Below are positions 5,345 through 9,587 of a DNA stretch of 9,587 nucleotides, piece after piece. The stretch spans positions 1 through 9,587 of the forward strand of contig NZ_CAJZFD010000071.1 in NCBI RefSeq assembly GCF_915069625.1, in the 5' to 3' direction. The translations under genes and the position numbers were made by a program. The notes under the pieces were generated by a model that was given only the letters and a program-made list of their open reading frames with translations, searched no databases and was not told the DNA's origin. The DNA comes from an uncultured Veillonella sp. (GTDB taxonomy: Bacteria; Bacillota; Negativicutes; Veillonellales; Veillonellaceae). Position 1 is the stretch's first letter, and the number at the start of each line of letters is the position of its first letter.

Positions 5345-6232
5345 TTATTTTACATATTCAGCTAAAGCTTTATCAATATATGCTGCTTCTTCAGCACTAG
5401 GATCACACATCGGTAAATTAAATACACCCGCAGGTAAACCAATTTTACGAGCTGCATATTTAACAGGAATTGGGTTTGTAGTGATAAACATCGCTTTAAT
5501 GATATCTGCTAAGCTTTGATGAATACGAAGTGCTTCGTGATTATGACCTGATTCATAAGCTTGAATCATAGTATTCATATCTTTGCCAGCCACATGGGAC
5601 ACTACGGATACTACACCACAAGCACCTACTGATAACATTGGTAATGTAAGTCCATCATCCCCACTGTATACCATAAAGTCTTCTCCTGGCATTAAGCGTT
5701 TGATTTCAGATGCAATCATAAGATTGCCACTAGCTTCCTTAATAGCACATACATGTGGATATTCACTATGTAATTGTGCTAATGTTGTAGGAAAAATTCC
5801 TGTTCCAACACGGCTTGGTACATTATATACCATGATTGGAAGCGTAGTAGCCTCTGCAATAGCTTTAAAGTGTAAGTATTGGCCTTGTTGATTTGGCTTA
5901 TTGTAGTAAGGTACTACAACCAATAAACCATCGATTCCATCAATTTTAGAAACTTCTTTCACAAATTCTACAGAAGATTTTGTGTCATTTGAACCAACGT
6001 TAGCAATAATAGAACCTTTATGACCACATTCTTTAGCAATAGCTGTAAATAATGCTAATTTATCCTCTTTAGACATGGATGGATTTTCCCCTGTTGTACC
6101 ACATACAACGAGGCCATCAGAGCCATTATCTAACAAATGATTAGCGATAGCTACACTATTTTCTATGTTTAAGGATCCATCATTATTAAATGATGTAATC
6201 ATAGCCGTTAATACTCGACCAAAGGTTTTCAT
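5345..6232 (-). CDS. dapA: 4-hydroxy-tetrahydrodipicolinate synthase
   Basis: Condenses pyruvate with aspartate semialdehyde in the first committed step to diaminopimelate and lysine. The 295-residue length is typical for this (beta/alpha)8 aldolase. Visible residues: GTTGE (45-49), PYYNKP (108-113), Tyr136 and Arg141 in VYNVPSR, and the Schiff-base lysine Lys165 in AIKEASG. The E. coli lysine-feedback residues His53 and His56 correspond to Lys55 and Lys58 here, and Glu84 to about Ser86, so weak or no inhibition by lysine is expected, as known for most Gram-positive DapA enzymes. It is the last gene of dapB-asd-dapA, 21 bases after asd, with GGGGAGG ahead of the ATG. Some bacteria carry several DapA-like paralogues (N-acetylneuraminate lyase, KdgD), but this context and the full DapA motif set make DapA the firm call. 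Confidence 0.96.
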   Translation of the reverse strand: MKTFGRVLTAMITSFNNDGSLNIENSVAIANHLLDNGSDGLVVCGTTGENPSMSKEDKLALFTAIAKECGHKGSIIANVGSNDTKSSVEFVKEVSKIDGIDGLLVVVPYYNKPNQQGQYLHFKAIAEATTLPIMVYNVPSRVGTGIFPTTLAQLHSEYPHVCAIKEASGNLMIASEIKRLMPGEDFMVYSGDDGLTLPMLSVGACGVVSVVSHVAGKDMNTMIQAYESGHNHEALRIHQSLADIIKAMFITTNPIPVKYAARKIGLPAGVFNLPMCDPSAEEAAYIDKALAEYVK

Positions 6233-6253
6233 ATCTGTCCTCCCCTTGATAGA

Positions 6254-7285
6254 TTAAAATGCTTGTTTTTCTACCAAGTACTCAGCAATTTGCAACGCAT
6301 TAAGTGCTGCACCTTTACGAATTTGGTCCCCTACAATCCAGAAATTCATACCTTTGTCGTTATATAAGTCTTTACGAATACGGCCGATTTCACAGTCGTT
6401 TTGATTAGATGTATATAATGGCATTGGGTAAATTTGTTCTGCAGGATTATCTTTTACTTGTAAACCAGGGAATTTCTCACATGCTGCTTTGAAAGCTTCT
6501 ACAGAAACTGGTTCTGCTGTTTCTACTAAAACAGATTCAGAGTGGGAACGATACACTGGAACACGTACAGTAGTTGGTACAACTTGAATTGTGTCGTCGT
6601 GAAGAATTTTTTGTGTTTCATGAACCATTTTCATTTCTTCTTTTGTGTAATCATTGTCCAAGAACACATCAATTTGTGGTAAAAGGTTAAATGCTACAGG
6701 ATAATGTTTAGGTGCAGAACCTGTTGGTAATAAGTTTGCAGTCATTTCTTCGCCGGCTGTATATTGTTTTACTTGATTTTCAAGTTCTTCAATACCTTCT
6801 TTACCTGCACCAGATACTGCTTGATATGTACTTACTACAATGCGTTTAATTGGAGAAAGATCATGAAGTGGTTTCAAACCTAAGCTCATAATAATAGTGG
6901 AGCAGTTAGGATTAGCAATGATACCTTTATGTTTTAGAATATCCTCCGGATTTACTTCTGGTACTACGAGAGGTACTTCAGGATCCATACGGAATGCACT
7001 AGAGTTATCAATAACGATAGCGCCTCTTTTAGCTGCTTCTGGTGCTAATGTTTTAGAAATAGAACCACCTGCAAATAGAGCGATATCAATATTTTCAAAA
7101 GATTCAGGTTTAGCTTCCTCTACTACATATGTTTTACCATTAACGGTAAGTTCAGTACCTGCAGAACGAGCAGATGCTAACAACTTTAGATTTTCATATG
7201 GGAAATTACGCTCTTCAATAAGTGTAATAAATTCAGCACCTACTGCACCAGTAGCACCAAGAATTGCAACATTAGGTTTTTTCAT
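6254..7285 (-). CDS. asd: Aspartate-semialdehyde dehydrogenase
   Basis: Reduces aspartyl-4-phosphate to aspartate semialdehyde with NADPH, supplying the branch to diaminopimelate/lysine and to threonine and methionine. The 343 residues show the NADP-binding GATGAVG (10-16), catalytic Cys128 in NPNCST, Gln155 in TYQAVSG, Arg241 in TTVRVPV and His248 in RSHSE. The short N-terminal phrasing and SGAGKEG (158-164) put it with the Gram-positive type of the family rather than the longer E. coli type. It lies 23 bases after dapB and 21 before dapA, with AAGGAG as ribosome binding site, so all three are co-transcribed. No aspartate kinase gene is in the window, so that step must be encoded elsewhere. 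Confidence 0.97.
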   Translation of the reverse strand: MKKPNVAILGATGAVGAEFITLIEERNFPYENLKLLASARSAGTELTVNGKTYVVEEAKPESFENIDIALFAGGSISKTLAPEAAKRGAIVIDNSSAFRMDPEVPLVVPEVNPEDILKHKGIIANPNCSTIIMSLGLKPLHDLSPIKRIVVSTYQAVSGAGKEGIEELENQVKQYTAGEEMTANLLPTGSAPKHYPVAFNLLPQIDVFLDNDYTKEEMKMVHETQKILHDDTIQVVPTTVRVPVYRSHSESVLVETAEPVSVEAFKAACEKFPGLQVKDNPAEQIYPMPLYTSNQNDCEIGRIRKDLYNDKGMNFWIVGDQIRKGAALNALQIAEYLVEKQAF

Positions 7286-7308
7286 TACTATATCTCCTTG
7301 CTCTTATA

Positions 7309-8106
7309 TTATAAATAATGCTCTAAGCCGTATGTTAGACCAGCTTTAGTACTAATTTTTTTACATGCTAATACTACGCCTGGCATAAAGGAAAGACGGC
7401 TTAAACTATCGTGACGAATTGTTAATGTTTCATCATAGCCACCAAATAGTACTTCTTGGTGAGCTACGTAACCAGGTAAACGAACGCTGTGAATGGTTAC
7501 GTCATCAACCTTAGCGCCACGAGCACCTGGTAAACTTTCACGAGTTAAATCTTCTGCTGCAGTTGCATTAGCAGCTTGTTTAGCTTCGTTAATTAATTTA
7601 GCTGTTAAAATAGATGTACCGGATGGAGCATCATATTTATGGTTATGATGAAGCTCAATAATTTCTACATTAGGGAAATATGGAGCCAATTCAGCAGAAA
7701 CCTTCATCATCATAACTGCACCAAGAGAGAAATTAGGTGCTACAAGGCAATTGGCATTATTCTTACGACCAATAGCATCTAATTCGTCGCGTTGTTCCGC
7801 TGTTAAACCAGTAGTACCAATAACTACATGAATGCCTGCGGATAACATCTTTTCAGCATTTTCATAGATGACAGCAGGATTTGTAAAATCTACAATAACA
7901 TCAGGTTTATTTGTATCAAGTACCTCATCGATGGAGGCATTCATTGTAATACCTAATTGTTCGATGCCCGCTACGGAGCCTACATCTTGACCTGCCTTAG
8001 TAGGATCGATACCACCTACTAATGTTAATTCAGGATCATTATGTACTGCTTTGACTACTTCGCGGCCCATTTTACCGCCAGCGCCATTTACCATTACTCG
8101 AATCAT
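7309..8106 (-). CDS. dapB: 4-hydroxy-tetrahydrodipicolinate reductase
   Basis: Reduces the DapA product to tetrahydrodipicolinate using NAD(P)H. From the chosen start it has 265 residues, normal for the family. The N-terminal nucleotide-binding fold has GAGGKMG (8-14) and GTTG (97-100). The catalytic block is ELHHNHKYDAPSGT (151-164), with His153 and Lys157 matching E. coli His159 and Lys163, and the substrate-binding SGT at 162-164. The ATG at 8104-8106 follows GGAGGT (8111-8116) closely. The frame stays open to an ATG at 8136, but that codon is inside the terminator hairpin and the extra ten residues do not resemble DapB, so I rejected it. It is the first gene of the operon and is directly preceded by the riboswitch terminator. 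Confidence 0.97.
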   Translation of the reverse strand: MIRVMVNGAGGKMGREVVKAVHNDPELTLVGGIDPTKAGQDVGSVAGIEQLGITMNASIDEVLDTNKPDVIVDFTNPAVIYENAEKMLSAGIHVVIGTTGLTAEQRDELDAIGRKNNANCLVAPNFSLGAVMMMKVSAELAPYFPNVEIIELHHNHKYDAPSGTSILTAKLINEAKQAANATAAEDLTRESLPGARGAKVDDVTIHSVRLPGYVAHQEVLFGGYDETLTIRHDSLSRLSFMPGVVLACKKISTKAGLTYGLEHYL

Positions 8107-8116
8107 ATATACCTCC

Positions 8117-8144
8117 AAAAAAGCCAGTGGATGCATCCACTGGC
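8117..8144 (-). terminator. Regulated terminator of the lysine riboswitch
   Basis: Read leftward, GCCAGTGGA and TCCACTGGC (8144-8123) form a perfect 9-bp stem with a TGCA loop, followed by six U's (8122-8117) that run straight into the GGAGGT of dapB. With lysine bound to the aptamer, transcription should stop here, just before the ribosome binding site. Confidence 0.92.
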
Positions 8145-8185
8145 CTTATAGTTTATATAGCTTATAACTGTTACTAAAAGCTCAA

Positions 8186-8347
8186 TGATAGCACTCCACC
8201 AATTCAAATTGATGACAGTCGTCTATCTATTAAATAGACAACCAGAACGATGAGTCGCAATCACCGAACTTCGGCAAGCATCCCTTTTATCATGGATCAA
8301 TGCATGCCGGCTCCTCATGATTACTCTTTATACTCGCACCTCTATCA
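8186..8347 (-). promoter_or_regulatory. Lysine riboswitch (L-box) ahead of dapB
   Basis: Read leftward, this 162-base leader shows the conserved lysine-aptamer blocks in order: AGAGGTGCGAG (from 8341), GAGCCGGC, AAGGGATGCTTGCCGAAG, CTGG, GACTGTCAT (from 8220) and TGGAGTGCTAT. Helix P1 is TGATAG (8347-8342) with CTATCA (8191-8186), six perfect pairs. The family binds free L-lysine and in Firmicutes usually acts by premature termination; the terminator at 8144-8117 fits. GTGGAGTGC (8199-8191), part of the aptamer core, can pair with GCATCCAC (8134-8127) in the terminator 3' arm with one bulged G, so it is a candidate antiterminator used without lysine. Recognition is by eye; no covariance-model search was run. 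Confidence 0.93.
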
Positions 8348-8368
8348 ACATATTCACTTAATACTATT

Positions 8369-8397
8369 AGTATAAGTAATTATGCGATTTTAGTCAA
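8369..8397 (-). promoter_or_regulatory. Promoter of the dapB-asd-dapA operon
   Basis: Read leftward: -35 TTGACT (8397-8392), 17-bp spacer, -10 TATACT (8374-8369). Transcription would start near 8362, about 15 bases ahead of aptamer helix P1. The recN stop codon TGA (8396-8394) lies inside the -35 hexamer, so no spacer separates the two genes. Confidence 0.85.
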
Positions 8398-9587
8398 TTA
8401 AAATGGTCAATTAGTTCTTTAGCTGCTGCCAATGCAGTGGAAGACATGCCTCGACCAGACATCATAGAAGCAATTTGTGTAACTCGTTCCGCTTCATTAA
8501 GTACCGACAATGTTGAAACAGTACGATCATCTTGCTCAATTTTAGCCAAATGGTAATGTTGCTTTGCAATACTTGCTGTTTGAGGTAAATGAGTAATACA
8601 GAATACTTGATTAGTCTTAGAGAGATGTAGGATCTTTTCAGCAACCTTTAAAGCTATATCTCCACTAATACCAACATCAATTTCATCAAATACCATTGTC
8701 TTGAACGTATCACTACGGAAGACAGATTTGAAGGCTAATGCAATGCGAGCTAATTCGCCACCAGATGCTACTTTGTGAAGTGGTAACAATTGTTCCCCCT
8801 TATTGGCAGAGAATAGTAGTTCAATAGATTTTGCACCTAAAGCTGATAAGCCGTCCCCATCCTCTATATGGAATTGAATCTCTCCTTTTGGCATGCCTAG
8901 GTCTACTAATTCCTGATGTAGAGCGTTAGCAATGACTTTTGCATTTTTTAGACGTATGTCACGTAAAACTGTTAAAGATTCTTCTGCGACCTTTTTCGCC
9001 TCTTCAAGACGAGCTTCTAATTCGTCTTGTGCAAATACAAGGCCTTCTAGTTCCTCTAAACGAGCTTGTGCCTTTTCTTCGTATGCCAGAATTTCTTCTA
9101 CAGTTTCACCATATTTTTTCTTTAAGCCGTAAATAGTTGTATCTCTATCTTGGCAATACTTATAGCGTTCTTCGTCATAGCTAATAGTATCTCTATAACG
9201 ATCTAACGATTGAGCCGCCTCTTCCAGTTGGAAATAAGCAGAATCAACCATTTCAGATACTTCTTTCAGTTCACCATCATATTTTACAAGGTCATTAACT
9301 TCTACCTTAATAGAGTTGATCGTGTCTAGTAATGGTTGGCGACCATTATAAAAGGCATCATAACAAGAACCTAAAACCTTATCAATATGTTCAAAACTAT
9401 CGAGTCGTTTTAATTCCTCTGCAATAGAAACATCTTCACCGATTGTAAGTCCTGCTTCTTCAATCTCATCGATTTGGTATCGTAGCATATCGAGCTCTCG
9501 CGCTCGTTCAGACATATTTTCTTGTAAATGATCTACATCTTGTTTGGCTTGTTTATATACTTTATAAGCATCTAAATAGCTCTTGTA
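8394..9587 (-). CDS. recN: DNA repair protein RecN, C-terminal part
   Basis: An SMC-like ATPase that gathers broken DNA ends in recombinational repair. The frame is open to the right edge of the window, giving 397 residues; about 160-170 N-terminal residues with the Walker A motif of this roughly 555-residue family lie outside. Visible in order: a long coiled-coil arm (about 1-215, rich in Glu, Lys, Leu and Ala), the ABC signature HKVASGGELARIALA (about 271-285 of the visible part), Walker B TMVFDEIDVGISG (about 297-309), and the switch histidine in CITHLPQ. The helical end (ALAAAKELIDHFN) is complete and closes with TGA. An internal ATG at 9515 is not a start. The first gene downstream is dapB, with its own promoter and riboswitch, though some recN read-through into the riboswitch leader is possible. 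Any SOS control of recN lies outside the window. Confidence 0.95.
   Translation of the reverse strand, partial: YKSYLDAYKVYKQAKQDVDHLQENMSERARELDMLRYQIDEIEEAGLTIGEDVSIAEELKRLDSFEHIDKVLGSCYDAFYNGRQPLLDTINSIKVEVNDLVKYDGELKEVSEMVDSAYFQLEEAAQSLDRYRDTISYDEERYKYCQDRDTTIYGLKKKYGETVEEILAYEEKAQARLEELEGLVFAQDELEARLEEAKKVAEESLTVLRDIRLKNAKVIANALHQELVDLGMPKGEIQFHIEDGDGLSALGAKSIELLFSANKGEQLLPLHKVASGGELARIALAFKSVFRSDTFKTMVFDEIDVGISGDIALKVAEKILHLSKTNQVFCITHLPQTASIAKQHYHLAKIEQDDRTVSTLSVLNEAERVTQIASMMSGRGMSSTALAAAKELIDHFN

Noticed and set aside
6897..7349. A 150-codon plus-strand frame opposite asd and the end of dapB
   Set aside because: It mirrors two confidently identified genes, has no family resemblance and crosses their junction.
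8107..8136. A start for dapB ten codons upstream
   Set aside because: That ATG lies in the terminator hairpin and has no ribosome binding site; the ATG at 8106 has GGAGGT and gives the normal DapB N-terminus.
1..9587. tRNA or rRNA genes, CRISPR arrays, insertion sequences, prophage modules
   Set aside because: I found no cloverleaf-like sequence, spaced repeat array, transposase, or phage structural gene on either strand.

Overview
The window looks like chromosome of an AT-rich Firmicute with a diderm, Negativicutes-type gene set; Veillonella or a close relative is my best guess. The reasons are a lexA/yneA-like divergent pair with GAAC-N4-GTTC (Bacillus-type) SOS boxes, a lysine riboswitch ahead of dapB, strong GGAGG ribosome binding sites and AT-rich codon use. 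The genus is an inference from gene style, not a measured match.

Layout, left to right. Positions 1-587 hold no convincing gene: about 420 bp at roughly 22% G+C, then three hairpins in about 110 bp. Next come two minus-strand genes with their own signals: a PAP2-family membrane phosphatase (588-1205) and a VanW-family lipoprotein (1401-2744). Divergent from the latter is a stand-alone tyrosine recombinase (2852-3862). It ends in a 27-bp-period tandem repeat and shares a two-way terminator with the next gene.

Positions 3985-5207 form an SOS module. A small secreted or anchored LysM protein resembling the division inhibitor YneA is transcribed leftward and lexA rightward. The shared intergenic region carries three LexA boxes placed on or beside both promoters.

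Positions 5294-8397 form a lysine/diaminopimelate operon on the minus strand, in the order dapB-asd-dapA. It has one strong promoter, a lysine riboswitch, a terminator whose U-run touches the dapB ribosome binding site, and a terminator after dapA. The three enzymes take aspartyl phosphate to tetrahydrodipicolinate. DapA lacks the histidines used for lysine feedback in E. coli, so control probably rests mainly on the RNA switch. The right edge holds the C-terminal two thirds of recN; its stop codon lies inside the -35 box of the dap promoter.

Most of the window is core metabolism and DNA-damage response. The least explained parts are the recombinase with its tandem repeat, the very AT-rich left end, and the Fur-like direct repeats ahead of the PAP2 gene. 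I see no clear undescribed system.
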